NCBI RefSeq assembly: GCF_004000945.1
Contig: NZ_BIMF01000021.1
Span: forward strand, 1 to 64,000
Length of the DNA stretch: 64,000 nucleotides
Source: Paenibacillus lautus NBRC 15380
GTDB lineage: Bacteria; Bacillota; Bacilli; Paenibacillales; Paenibacillaceae
Direction of reading: 5' to 3'
Position numbers and translations under genes: made by a program. A model generated the notes under the pieces. The model did not search any database, was not told where the DNA came from, and was given only the letters and a program-made list of their open reading frames with translations. Shown here one piece after another: positions 47,999-57,410 of this stretch (its first letter is position 1; the number at the start of each line of letters is the position of its first letter).

Positions 47999-48931
47999 AT
48001 GAGTATCAAACCTGAATTATTAGCGGCAGCCGGGTCCGTGGCTGATGCTGCTGCTTACCTGAAAGCGGGAGCCGATGCACTGCTTGTCGGCGAGGATCGA
48101 TTCGGCATGAGATTGCCTGGCAGTCTGACATTGGACGAAATAACGCAAGTCGTACAGCTTGCACACGAGCGAGGAAGTAAAGTATACGTAAGCTTGAACA
48201 ATTTGATGACAAATGATTTGCTGCCCGAGCTCCCCGCCTATGTTAAGGCGCTCGGAGAAATCGGCGTTGACGCGGTGGAATTTAACGATCCCTCCGTGCT
48301 CACTACCGTAAAAGAGCTGGCTCCACAGGTAAAACTTCATTGGAATGCAGAAATGACCGCCACCAACTATTCAACGGCCAATTATTGGGGAAGCAAAGGC
48401 GCCTCCCGGGTTATTCTTGCGCGTGAATTAAATATGGACGAGGTAACGGACATGAAGCCGCAGCTTCAGCTGGAAGCACAGGTTCAGGTTCATGGCATGA
48501 CCAACATCTATCATTCCAAGCGGCGCCTGGTGAACAGCTATATGCAGCAGCAGGGCAGACCCGTGAAGGAAGGCAGCCTTGGAAAGGAGCGCGGTTTGTT
48601 TCTCATTGAAGCTGAGCGTCAAGAAGAGAAGTATCCGATCTATGAGGATATCAACGGAACCCATATTATGAGTTCGGAGGATATTTGCATTCTGGAGGAT
48701 TTGCATCTGTTAATGGCAGCAGACATTGACAGCTTTAAGGTTGAGACGCTGCTGAAGCCGCGGCATTACAATGAGTTGGTGATTCGAACCTATCGTCAAG
48801 CGATTGATCTATATGCTGCAGATGCTTCCACTTATGCATTTCAGGAAGAGTGGATGGACGGAATCCGCGCGATTCAGGATCCGGAACGTGAATTGTCGTT
48901 TGGATTTTTCTATAAGGAACAAGTTTATTAA
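47999..48931 (+). CDS. trhP1: TrhP1-like U32 family protein
   Basis: In B. subtilis the pair YrrN/YrrO (TrhP1/TrhP2) makes 5-hydroxyuridine at tRNA position 34 using prephenate. This 310-residue protein is the first partner: TIM-barrel-like start PELLAAAGSVADAAAYLKAGADALLVGEDRFG, VQLAHERGSKVYVSLNNL, MTNIYHSKRRLVNSY. It lacks the clustered cysteines of its neighbour. ATG start with TAGGGAGGA. It is 12 nt upstream of trhP2. Confidence 0.9.
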   Translation: MSIKPELLAAAGSVADAAAYLKAGADALLVGEDRFGMRLPGSLTLDEITQVVQLAHERGSKVYVSLNNLMTNDLLPELPAYVKALGEIGVDAVEFNDPSVLTTVKELAPQVKLHWNAEMTATNYSTANYWGSKGASRVILARELNMDEVTDMKPQLQLEAQVQVHGMTNIYHSKRRLVNSYMQQQGRPVKEGSLGKERGLFLIEAERQEEKYPIYEDINGTHIMSSEDICILEDLHLLMAADIDSFKVETLLKPRHYNELVIRTYRQAIDLYAADASTYAFQEEWMDGIRAIQDPERELSFGFFYKEQVY

Positions 48932-48943
48932 GGAGTGGACAGC

Positions 48944-50287
48944 ATGGAAGCAATGGCACAGCCAAAATACAAGGGCAAACGCTATCGCCTGGACAAGCCG
49001 GAATTGCTCGCCCCGGCTGGTAATTTGGAAAAATTGAAATTTGCGGTGCATTATGGCGCCGATGCAGTTTATATTGGGGGTCAGAAATATGGCCTTCGTT
49101 CAAATGCGGACAACTTCAGCTTTGAAGAAATGAAAGAAGGCGTGGAGTTCGCCAAGAAATACGGCGCGAAAGTATTTGTGGCCACCAACATCTATGCGCA
49201 TAATGAGGACATTGAGGGAATTGAATCCTACCTGCGAAGTTTGGAGGAAGCAGGCATTGCGGCAATCATCGCTGCTGATCCGGCTATTATTGAGGTGGCT
49301 AAACGTGCTGCACCCAAGCTCGAAGTTCATCTGAGCACACAGCAATCCACATTGAATTGGCAGGCCGTGAAGTTCTGGAAGGACGAAGGATTGCCGCGGG
49401 TTGTACTGGGACGTGAGGCGAGCCTGGAGGAGATCGCAGCGATTAAAGAGCATGTCGACATTGAGATCGAGGCCTTTATCCATGGCGCGATGTGCTCCTC
49501 GTTTTCCGGTCGCTGCGTGTTGTCCAATCATTTTACGGATCGTGATTCCAACCGGGGCGGATGCTGCCAATCCTGCCGTTGGAAATACGATTTGTTTGTA
49601 GATGGAAGAGAAGAGCAAGGCCAGTGGGTATCGGAAGAGCAGCAGTTGATGGAACAGCCGGCCCCTGCACCGTCCCCATTCCAACCAGGCGTTACGCAGA
49701 TCCCGCTGTTCCAGCCGGAGGACAACCAGTTTACGATGGGGTCGAAGGATCTCTGCATGCTCGAGCATATTCCGGATCTGATTGAGGTGGGAATCGACAG
49801 CTTCAAGATTGAAGGACGGATGAAATCGATCCATTACGTAGCGACTGTGGTCAATGTATATCGACAGGCGATTGATTCCTATATGGCTGACCCAGATCAT
49901 TATGTATTGAAGCCGGAATGGATCGAGGAAATTAATAAAGCGGCCAACCGACCGCTGAATACCGGATTTTTCTACGATACACCGGACCATGAGGATCATA
50001 TCTATGAACCCGAAGAGAAGGCAGTTCCTTATGACTTCGCCGGATTGGTGATGGAGTATGATGAGAAATCGGGAACGGCCGTCATTCAGCAGCGGAACCA
50101 CTTTAAGCCCGGGGATGAAATCGAGTTTTTCGGACCGGAAGGAACCTTCTTTAAGCAGGCAGTTGGTCCTATCGGAGATGAGAATGGCAATGAACTTGAT
50201 GCAGCTCGTCATCCTTTGCAGCTCATTCGCATGAAGGTGGATCAGCCGGTGCGTCATTTTGATATGATGAGAAAACGTAAAGGGTAA
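48944..50287 (+). CDS. trhP2: TrhP2-like U32 family tRNA hydroxylase
   Basis: The 447-residue U32-family partner of the preceding gene starts at ATG 48944 (TTAAGGAG 8 nt upstream). It shows PELLAPAGNLEKLKFAVHYGADAVYIGG, the U32 signature EAFIHGAMCSSFSGRC and GGCCQSCRW, giving the cysteines that hold a [4Fe-4S] cluster in the family. A C-terminal beta-barrel follows. It should act in 5-hydroxyuridine formation at U34. The usual downstream methyltransferase (trmR) is not in the neighbourhood. Confidence 0.92.
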   Translation: MEAMAQPKYKGKRYRLDKPELLAPAGNLEKLKFAVHYGADAVYIGGQKYGLRSNADNFSFEEMKEGVEFAKKYGAKVFVATNIYAHNEDIEGIESYLRSLEEAGIAAIIAADPAIIEVAKRAAPKLEVHLSTQQSTLNWQAVKFWKDEGLPRVVLGREASLEEIAAIKEHVDIEIEAFIHGAMCSSFSGRCVLSNHFTDRDSNRGGCCQSCRWKYDLFVDGREEQGQWVSEEQQLMEQPAPAPSPFQPGVTQIPLFQPEDNQFTMGSKDLCMLEHIPDLIEVGIDSFKIEGRMKSIHYVATVVNVYRQAIDSYMADPDHYVLKPEWIEEINKAANRPLNTGFFYDTPDHEDHIYEPEEKAVPYDFAGLVMEYDEKSGTAVIQQRNHFKPGDEIEFFGPEGTFFKQAVGPIGDENGNELDAARHPLQLIRMKVDQPVRHFDMMRKRKG

Positions 50288-50318
50288 TAAAAATACGGTT
50301 CTTAAGAACTACACAATT

Positions 50319-50357
50319 GAGAATCCGGGTCTGTGGATGGACCTCGGATTCTTTTTG
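50319..50357 (+). terminator. Terminator after trhP2
   Basis: GAGAATCCGGGTC and GGACCTCGGATTC pair around a short loop and are followed by TTTTTG. Confidence 0.88.
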
Positions 50358-50503
50358 TTTGTAAAAAAATTAGGGATTAAGAATTATTTTTTTGCGAAAA
50401 GCCAAAGGAAAACACCTCCAATTGTCGAAATAAAGAGTAACGAATACGTTTCAAGGGATTGGACCGACGTATTAATAATATGATTGTGGTAGGTGAACAG
50501 CTA

Positions 50504-52678
50504 ATGTCAGAAGTTGAGCAGCATGATAAGAAACCGAAGAAGGACAAGAAGCCCGGAGGAATCAAAGAGAAAAAGAAAAAACCTTCGGCATCAACAGGGA
50601 TACATACTGCCAAGTCGTTTTTTTCAAACGTGGGAACGGCTATAGGCCGGATGCCGATGAACCCGGCGAAATCCGTCGGTATCCGGTTGTTCCTAATCTT
50701 TTTGTCAGCGATTGTATTTTTTGTGATTGTCTTGGGTTATCTGTCGTACGATAAGGCGAAGAGCACGATTGAGAAGAATGCTGCGAACGGCAATCAGCAG
50801 ACGATCATTCAAACCTCTGAGAAAATCGACATCATTCTGGAGAAGTATGAGAATGCCGGTAGACAAATCTTCTATGACATTGAATTGCAGAAGTTATTGT
50901 CGGAGTACACGGATAAAAAATTAAGCGATTACGATGCGTTTACGGTGGAACGCAGCATTCGGGATAAACTATCCAATCAGATCACTTCGGATTCGTCGAT
51001 CAGAGCCATATATCTGATTCCTACCCAGGGAGAGAAGATCATATCGGCAGGTCAGGCCTCGGAATCCTCCAAAACCGTCCTTGAGCAAAGCTGGTATACT
51101 GAACTGAAGGAAGGCGACAAGAAGATTATGTGGCTGCCAACGATGCAGAACAGCGGAGCTCCATATTTCACGATTGCCCGTTCTTTGGGGTCTATGAACG
51201 ATCTGACTTCAACGTATGTGGTTATGTTTGAACTTAACGCCTCGGTGCTGGATACGCAGCTGAAGGGGATTAACCTGGGCGAGAACGGCCAACTGCAATT
51301 GATCAGTCCGGAAGGCATCGTTGTTTCCTCCAGCGAGTCCTCCATTGTGGGTTCGGAAACCGCCTGGGCATTTGCGAAGGAATTCCCGGCCGACACCAAA
51401 ACGGATGACGTAAGAACGAAGGATGAGCAAGGAAGAAATGTACTGGCGGTTTATAATACGCTGAACACCAACGATTGGAAGCTCGTAGGTTCTGTCCAAA
51501 CCAGCGAGCTCACGAAGGATGCGTCCAGCATACTGGTCATCACGCTTATCGTGGCTGCCATCGACGTTATCTTTGCCATTCTGATCGGGATTTGGATGGT
51601 AAGAATGATTGCCCGTCCGTTAGGCAAACTTAACCTGTTGATGAAGGAAGGCGCCAAAGGCAACTTGAATGTTCGTACAGACCATAAGAGCCAGGATGAA
51701 ATCGGTCAGCTCTCCGCAAGCTTTAACGATATGATGGAGCAGATTACCGGACTCGTGCAGCAAACGAGCAATACCGCTCAGGAAGTGCTTAGAACGGCAA
51801 CCGAGTTAAGCGATGCCTCGAAGAAGACGGCTATTTCCGCCAAAGAAATTGCCGTAGCTACCGAGGAAATTGCCAACGGTGCCAGCAGTCTGGCGGTAGA
51901 AGCCGAACGCGGCAGCGATCTGACCAACAACATCTCGAAGCAGATGCAAATTGTCGTTTCAGCGAACGAAGAGATGGGCAAATCGGCCCGTCACGTGGAA
52001 AGCGCGAGTGAGCTTGGAACGAAGCATTTGAGTGACTTGCTGGATAAGACCCATCAGACCGAGGATATGACCCGCTCGATGATGCACAAGGTCGATGGCT
52101 TGAAGGAGACGACTTCATCGGTTGTCAAAGTGCTTGACGTACTTCAAAACATTACGAAGCAAACGAATATCCTCTCATTGAATGCAACAATCGAAGCAGC
52201 CCGCGCTGGGGCGGCTGGTAGAGGCTTTATGGTCGTGGCTGATGAAATCCGTCAGTTGGCAGACCAATCCAGACAATCCATCGATATGGTCAGCCAGATT
52301 ACCGATCGCATCATGACCGAGATGAATGAGACCGTGCAGGTATTGCTGGACGCCAACCCACTCTTCAAAGGACAGATGAATGCTGTTAAGGAAACGAATG
52401 ATATCTTCGTATCCGTTCAGCAGCAGATGGTCGACTTTATCGAGTCCTTGGATTCGGTAACGCATTCGATTGATGAACTGAATGAATCTCAGAATGTACT
52501 TTCGGAAGCGATGAGTAATGTGAGCGCGGTAGCCGAAGAATCCTCTGCAACTTCGGAAGAGGTGGCTTCTCTCTCCACAGAGCAGCAAAGCGTCAGCAGT
52601 CAGCTGGTTAATCTATCATCGCAGCTGGAGAATGTATCGAATGAGCTGAAAGAGACCTTGTCTCGTTTTAGACTGTAA
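50504..52678 (+). CDS. Methyl-accepting chemotaxis protein
   Basis: The 724-residue chemoreceptor starts at ATG 50504 with TAGGTGA upstream. It has an unusually long cytoplasmic Lys/Pro-rich N-terminal tail (about 57 residues), then TM1, a periplasmic-type dCache sensor (about 90-350), TM2, a HAMP domain ([20 protein letters not shown]) and a signalling domain with the hairpin tip [17 protein letters not shown] and [12 protein letters not shown]. The ligand cannot be predicted. No other chemotaxis gene is nearby, so it probably feeds a pathway encoded elsewhere. Confidence 0.93.
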   Translation: MSEVEQHDKKPKKDKKPGGIKEKKKKPSASTGIHTAKSFFSNVGTAIGRMPMNPAKSVGIRLFLIFLSAIVFFVIVLGYLSYDKAKSTIEKNAANGNQQTIIQTSEKIDIILEKYENAGRQIFYDIELQKLLSEYTDKKLSDYDAFTVERSIRDKLSNQITSDSSIRAIYLIPTQGEKIISAGQASESSKTVLEQSWYTELKEGDKKIMWLPTMQNSGAPYFTIARSLGSMNDLTSTYVVMFELNASVLDTQLKGINLGENGQLQLISPEGIVVSSSESSIVGSETAWAFAKEFPADTKTDDVRTKDEQGRNVLAVYNTLNTNDWKLVGSVQTSELTKDASSILVITLIVAAIDVIFAILIGIWMVRMIARPLGKLNLLMKEGAKGNLNVRTDHKSQDEIGQLSASFNDMMEQITGLVQQTSNTAQEVLRTATELSDASKKTAISAKEIAVATEEIANGASSLAVEAERGSDLTNNISKQMQIVVSANEEMGKSARHVESASELGTKHLSDLLDKTHQTEDMTRSMMHKVDGLKETTSSVVKVLDVLQNITKQTNILSLNATIEAARAGAAGRGFMVVADEIRQLADQSRQSIDMVSQITDRIMTEMNETVQVLLDANPLFKGQMNAVKETNDIFVSVQQQMVDFIESLDSVTHSIDELNESQNVLSEAMSNVSAVAEESSATSEEVASLSTEQQSVSSQLVNLSSQLENVSNELKETLSRFRL

Positions 52679-52695
52679 GATTGATTGCATAATTC

Positions 52696-52739
52696 AAAGG
52701 CTGTTCCATCAGTTTAAGCTGATGGGGCAGCCTTTTTTT
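52696..52739 (+). terminator. Terminator after the chemoreceptor gene
   Basis: AAAGGCTGTTCCATCAGT pairs with GCTGATGGGGCAGCCTTT (one mismatch) and runs into seven T. Confidence 0.92.
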
Positions 52740-52852
52740 AACTTTCAGAGGAAAACTCCATTTGCTGCAGCCTATGCGGTGAAGCTGCTGATTGAGTCAG
52801 GTTCCATATGGAAATAATGATGAGACAATAGACCATATTGGAGGAGCAAGAC

Positions 52853-54643
52853 ATGAGGCTTATCCGCAATAAGCGAATTACATACGGATGGCTGATACTG
52901 ACGATTTTAATTGCCGTTTTGACGCTGCGTCTTGGATGGGTACAACTCGTGATGAAGCATCAGCGGGTTCCCGGCAGCCGGCATACGATGGTAGAGGCAT
53001 CGCTGATACAGAGGGAGCGGGGCATTGTGCTGGATTCCGGTCGCGGACATTTTACGGATCGGAACGGAAAACCGCTCACGGGCAAACTCATTTGGGCAGC
53101 CGTGTTGTTTCCTGCTGGCGAGAAGGAACTGAAGAATTCCCATAAACAGTTAGTGAAGCTGGCCCGTATACTGGGAACGAATAAGGATCATTTGATACAG
53201 ACTTGGGGCAAGTTAAAGGAGCCAGAATTGTGGCATGGAGACAACTCCCTCATTCCTCGTTCCTTAACCAAAGATCAGATAACGCAGATTCAAGAACTTG
53301 ACCTACCTAAACTCAAGGTTCTTCCTTATGAGCAGCGGTACGGCCATCGTCAATCGGGAATGCAGTGGCTTGGATTTGTGTCCGGTCAGCGTAAGGAAAG
53401 CCTGTTCTTTGACGATAATCCGGAGGTTACCGGAACCAGTGGATTGGAGAAAACGATGGATTCGTTGATACGGGGAGAAGGGCCGACCATCGTCTATTTT
53501 CCGGTTAACAGCACCAATGACGTCATTCAGGATATTAAACCGATGGTGAAGGCGCCTGACAATCGGTACTATCCGTTACGGGTAACCACCACGATTGATA
53601 TCGATATTCAACAAGGGATTGAGGCCATAACGGAGAAAGCGGGCATGAAAGAAGGGGCGGTAGTTGTACTGGATGCCCGAAATGCGGATATCGTGGCCAT
53701 GGTTTCCAGACCCTTCTACAATCCGGAGCAGATTCACCCGAAGGATGGTCAGTGGGAGAACCGCGGGTTGAAAGCAGCCACGCCAGGATCCATCTTCAAG
53801 TTAGTCACGGCTGCAGCCATACTTAAGAATGGGTTAAGCTCTGAAGCTGAACACTTCCATTGTGATGGCGAATACGGTAAGTTCGGAATGTCCTGCTGGA
53901 AAAAGGGAGGGCATGGAACGATTGATCTTCGTGAAGGCTTCGCGGAGTCATGCAACGTCGTATTTGCTGCACTTGCGGAGAGATTATCAGCTCAGCAAAT
54001 GGCGGAGGCGGCCTCCGCGCTGGGTTTCGGGCAAACGGTAGGCTGGAAAACCCAGCAGTTTCTGGGGCTCCGTTCCTTCGCGCCATTGGATCATGAAGAG
54101 AAGGGCACGGTATTTTCCAGTTCTGTGGACGCCTCTGATGCAGGTGTCAGGGTTCAGACAGGCATAGGCCAAAGAGACGCTGCCGTATCCCCGCTGCAAG
54201 CTGCTAATGCGATAGTAACGCTCCTTCATGGCGGGGTGAAGACCAAGCCCCGTATTTTACAGCAGATCCGGTATGCTAACGGCCAGTTGCTTCAAGATAC
54301 GGATCCGCTAAAGGAGCGAACATCAGGAAAGGGGATTTCCCGTGAAACCTCTTCCATCCTGCTCGAGTGGATGAAGGATGTTGTCGAAGAGGGAACTGGC
54401 AGCTCATTAAAAAATCGCAAATGGACTCTTGCCGGTAAATCCGGAACGGCTCAGGTAACAGTAAAAGGCCGTTCCCGAAACAACCAGTGGTTTGTCGGGT
54501 ACGGCCCAGTGGAGAAGCCACGTTATGCCGTGGCTGTATTGGTTGAGAATCGGAGCCTGAACAGCAGCAATCAGGCAACCGACGTATTCGGTCAGGTTTC
54601 CGATTTCTTGGCTTCGGTTGAATCGGCCTCCGGCTCTGCGTAA
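52853..54643 (+). CDS. pbpI: Class B penicillin-binding protein (PbpI-like)
   Basis: The 596-residue transpeptidase has one N-terminal membrane span (about 11-30). A dimerisation-type domain follows (IVLDSGRGHFTDRNGKPLTGK) and the catalytic domain has SxxK in PGSIFKLVTAAA, SxN in FAESCNVVF and KSGTAQ. It resembles B. subtilis PbpI (PBP4b, 584 residues), which also lies downstream of the trhP pair. ATG 52853 follows GGAGGAG by 6 nt; the TTG at 52838 precedes that site. It crosslinks peptidoglycan; a sporulation role is possible but unproven. Its 3' end overlaps the convergent permease gene. Confidence 0.88.
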   Translation: MRLIRNKRITYGWLILTILIAVLTLRLGWVQLVMKHQRVPGSRHTMVEASLIQRERGIVLDSGRGHFTDRNGKPLTGKLIWAAVLFPAGEKELKNSHKQLVKLARILGTNKDHLIQTWGKLKEPELWHGDNSLIPRSLTKDQITQIQELDLPKLKVLPYEQRYGHRQSGMQWLGFVSGQRKESLFFDDNPEVTGTSGLEKTMDSLIRGEGPTIVYFPVNSTNDVIQDIKPMVKAPDNRYYPLRVTTTIDIDIQQGIEAITEKAGMKEGAVVVLDARNADIVAMVSRPFYNPEQIHPKDGQWENRGLKAATPGSIFKLVTAAAILKNGLSSEAEHFHCDGEYGKFGMSCWKKGGHGTIDLREGFAESCNVVFAALAERLSAQQMAEAASALGFGQTVGWKTQQFLGLRSFAPLDHEEKGTVFSSSVDASDAGVRVQTGIGQRDAAVSPLQAANAIVTLLHGGVKTKPRILQQIRYANGQLLQDTDPLKERTSGKGISRETSSILLEWMKDVVEEGTGSSLKNRKWTLAGKSGTAQVTVKGRSRNNQWFVGYGPVEKPRYAVAVLVENRSLNSSNQATDVFGQVSDFLASVESASGSA

Positions 54644-55755
54644 GAGCGGGACATGTCCCAAGGGGACACATCGAATTCTTCGCTCGGAAGCCGGATCCAC
54701 TGCTTCAGATATCCTTGGGTAAGCAATTCCTTAATGAGAATCAGCAGGATGGGAGCCAGGATCAAACCGGCAACTCCAAAAATGGACAGCGAGATCATCA
54801 TGAAGGACAGCATCAGAAATGCAGAGGATACGCCGATCGAGTTTCCTGTAATTTTTGGCTCAAGCAGCTGTCTGGAAATCACAACTACGGCAAGCAGTAC
54901 GATCAAGCCAATGGCAAGCCCGGTGTTGCCGACGATGAACAAATAGGTAATCCACGGAATAAGAATAACGGGAACACCCAGCAGCGGCAGTACATCGAAC
55001 ACAGCGCAGATGAGCGCAACGGACAAGGAATTTCCCGTACCTAATATCAAGAGTCCTATGTATATAATGACAAAGGTAATGCTGACCAACTTCATCTGGG
55101 CTTTTAAATACGAGCCAATCGCCTTGAATACATTTTCCTTGAGGAACACAAAAGCCGTCTTGAGGGTCTTTGGCGTCTTGTCTTTGGCAATTCTCCGCCA
55201 GCTGCCGATCTCAATGCTCAGGAAGAAGGCAAGGATGATCGCAACCCCGAAATTCGCGATGAACGAGGAGAACGACCCCATAAAGCCAACGACATAATGA
55301 AAGAACGACTCGGCTGCACCCTGGGCAAAAGTGGTAATGTCCTGAAAATAACCGTTCAGACGGTCGGTCAGATCCGGTGGCAGCGCGTCGAGCTTGGATT
55401 GGAGAAACATCAGGCTCTCTGAGAAATGCTTCTGGATCGTTTTGGTATAACCCGGCAAATTATCCTGCAGATTCATGAACTGCGATACGATGAGCGCGCC
55501 GGCTCCGAACAGGATGCCCAGGATAACGAGCAGGAAGAGCAGAACGGATATCGCGGCGGCAAACGGTTTTGGCAGTCCCCTGCGGTGCAAGAATTTGGAG
55601 AAAGGCTCGATAATCAGGAAAACGAGGAAAGATAAAAACACCGGAGCCGCAATTTGGTACAGCTTGCTGAATATGAACATGATCAGGTAAACCGTAAGCA
55701 CGATTAAACCTATATCGAAGGCGGTTCTCCAATATTTTTTATACAAGGGAAGCAT
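54592..55755 (-). CDS. AI-2E family permease, YtvI-like
   Basis: The 387-residue protein has about eight membrane helices and the AI-2E family layout: FLVFLIIEPFSKFLHRRGLPK, AIILAFFLSIEIGSWR, and FDVLPLLGVPVILIPW. It most resembles the sporulation-linked YtvI-type proteins. The charged C-terminal tail (SPWDMSRSYAEPEADSTEAK) is encoded by DNA that also encodes the end of the convergent PBP (52 bp overlap). ATG start; AAAGGAG lies a rather long 13 nt upstream. Substrate unknown. Confidence 0.82.
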   Translation of the reverse strand: MLPLYKKYWRTAFDIGLIVLTVYLIMFIFSKLYQIAAPVFLSFLVFLIIEPFSKFLHRRGLPKPFAAAISVLLFLLVILGILFGAGALIVSQFMNLQDNLPGYTKTIQKHFSESLMFLQSKLDALPPDLTDRLNGYFQDITTFAQGAAESFFHYVVGFMGSFSSFIANFGVAIILAFFLSIEIGSWRRIAKDKTPKTLKTAFVFLKENVFKAIGSYLKAQMKLVSITFVIIYIGLLILGTGNSLSVALICAVFDVLPLLGVPVILIPWITYLFIVGNTGLAIGLIVLLAVVVISRQLLEPKITGNSIGVSSAFLMLSFMMISLSIFGVAGLILAPILLILIKELLTQGYLKQWIRLPSEEFDVSPWDMSRSYAEPEADSTEAKKSET

Positions 55756-55897
55756 AGTGGGATATCGGCTCCTTTATACTTTATTAATTGATATCATTGT
55801 ACACGATTTGTGAAAAAAAAGCCTATTTCTTTAAGTGCTATGCTAAAATAATAATAGTGGGTTCATTAGAAAAAGAAATAAAAAGCGGGGAGTTAGC

Positions 55898-57280
55898 ATG
55901 CAAACATTACTGCTATGGTTGTTTTACCTTTCATCTTTTTATGCATTCATTCCCGGCATCTTGACCCGGATATTTGGTTTCCGAGTATTTCGCAGGGGAA
56001 CAGGCTCGAACGACTTCGCCTTAACCTTTGATGATGGTCCTGATCCGTTCTATACACCAAGACTGCTGGATCTTTTGAAGCAGTATAATATGAAGGCGAC
56101 GTTTTTCCTGGTGGGTTCTCATGCCGAGAAACATCCAGAAGTTGTAAAACGCATTCATAGTGAAGGTCATCTGATCGGGATTCACAACTATGTTCACAAG
56201 AGCAATTGGTTCATGCGGCCGGTCACCGTCCGTAAACAAGTCAAGCGCACGGATGATATTATTTACTCCATCACCGGTGAACGTTCGAGTTATTACAGAC
56301 CGCCATGGGGAATCGTGAATTTATTCGATTTTGCCAAGAATACCGGCTGCCGCATTATCCTATGGTCGTCGATGTTTAATGATTGGCGGAGCAAAATTGG
56401 CGCCGACAAGCTAACGCAGCGAATGCTTGCCAAGCTTAGCGGTGGCGAGGTCATGCTCCTTCATGACTGCGGCACGACGATGGGGGCGAACCCCGATGCA
56501 CCAGAGCAAATGCTGATCGCGTTGGAACGTGTTCTCAAAGTCGCAGAGCAGAAGGGAATGAGAAGCATCCGAATCGACGACATGATGGCGAAGGAAAGCA
56601 AAGCGAAAGCGAAGAAGCTGTCTCCTCTCAAGCGTATGATCGTCTCGTTGTGGCTTTTGTGGGAAAAAGGATTTCATGCGGTATTTGCACTCGAAACGGT
56701 TACTCCGGCAGATCCGATGCTGCATTTCCGGAAGCGTGCTTTTACCGGTAAAACGGTTGTGATGGAAGATGGCAGTCTGCTTGAAAAGGGAGACCAGGTG
56801 CTGGAGCTCCATTTTGATAACAAAAAATTGTTCGAGATCGGCAGCCGCTCCCGTTCGGAAGTACAGCTTGCCATCAAAATGATTCGTGCCGTGCAGAAAG
56901 ACCTGCCTTCTATGGCTAATATGGTATTGGAACGGCCCGAGTACAAGGATATCAAGGGATTGTATGCTGTAACTATGATTTCACGGGGACCGGAGCAATT
57001 CGGATTTCTTGTCATGGATTTACCGCGGGGACTGTTTGCAAGCTCATCCAGACTTTATCTGAAACTGCTGCTTAGCGTCATTCACCCGAAAGGGCAGGCC
57101 CGTCTTAAAGAGGGCAGTCATATTATGGAACCGAAGATGCTCATGATGCCGGTGGATGTTCTGATCGGGCGTTATGCTGAGAAGAAGAGTCAGCTTCAGC
57201 CTCCATCCGAGGAGCAGCAGGAAATACAACAGGAACATGTGGGTGACCTGGCGGTTGCCAGTGCATCGCAGGGCATGTAG
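55898..57280 (+). CDS. Polysaccharide deacetylase with C-terminal YkoP-like domain
   Basis: The 460-residue NodB-type deacetylase has an N-terminal membrane anchor (about 3-20). The catalytic motifs are intact: TFDDGPD (Asp pair), HNYVH (His metal ligands), RPPWG and LLHDCG. An extra C-terminal region of about 200 residues (LSPLKRMIVSLWLLWEKG onward), as in B. subtilis YkoP-like proteins, probably a second domain of unknown role. It acts on extracytoplasmic peptidoglycan or another polysaccharide. ATG start with GCGGGGAG. It is divergent from the YtvI-like gene. Confidence 0.88.
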   Translation: MQTLLLWLFYLSSFYAFIPGILTRIFGFRVFRRGTGSNDFALTFDDGPDPFYTPRLLDLLKQYNMKATFFLVGSHAEKHPEVVKRIHSEGHLIGIHNYVHKSNWFMRPVTVRKQVKRTDDIIYSITGERSSYYRPPWGIVNLFDFAKNTGCRIILWSSMFNDWRSKIGADKLTQRMLAKLSGGEVMLLHDCGTTMGANPDAPEQMLIALERVLKVAEQKGMRSIRIDDMMAKESKAKAKKLSPLKRMIVSLWLLWEKGFHAVFALETVTPADPMLHFRKRAFTGKTVVMEDGSLLEKGDQVLELHFDNKKLFEIGSRSRSEVQLAIKMIRAVQKDLPSMANMVLERPEYKDIKGLYAVTMISRGPEQFGFLVMDLPRGLFASSSRLYLKLLLSVIHPKGQARLKEGSHIMEPKMLMMPVDVLIGRYAEKKSQLQPPSEEQQEIQQEHVGDLAVASASQGM

Positions 57281-57344
57281 TTCATCGAACCGATTTGTTT
57301 ACTGTCATTATGTATGGATTATCTCTAAGCTGTAATTTGGATAT

Positions 57345-57402
57345 AAAAAAGGGGTTATCCCCGCAGGCTTACCAATGCCTGCGAGGGATAACCCCTTTGC
57401 TT
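57345..57402. terminator. Bidirectional terminator between deacetylase and ilvD
   Basis: AAAGGGGTTATCCC and GGGATAACCCCTTT enclose a second stem GCAGGC/GCCTGC. A and T flanks suit both convergent genes. Confidence 0.92.
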
Positions 57403-57410
57403 TGTATGAG

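Noticed and set aside
49100-50257. Open frame of 385 codons on the minus strand
   Set aside because: It lies opposite trhP2, with no ribosome binding site or recognisable domain.
50403-50431. Sigma-D-like promoter for the chemoreceptor
   Set aside because: GTCGAAAT resembles the -10 GCCGATAT in 6 of 8 positions, but the only -35 candidate (CAAA) is at 17 nt instead of 15.
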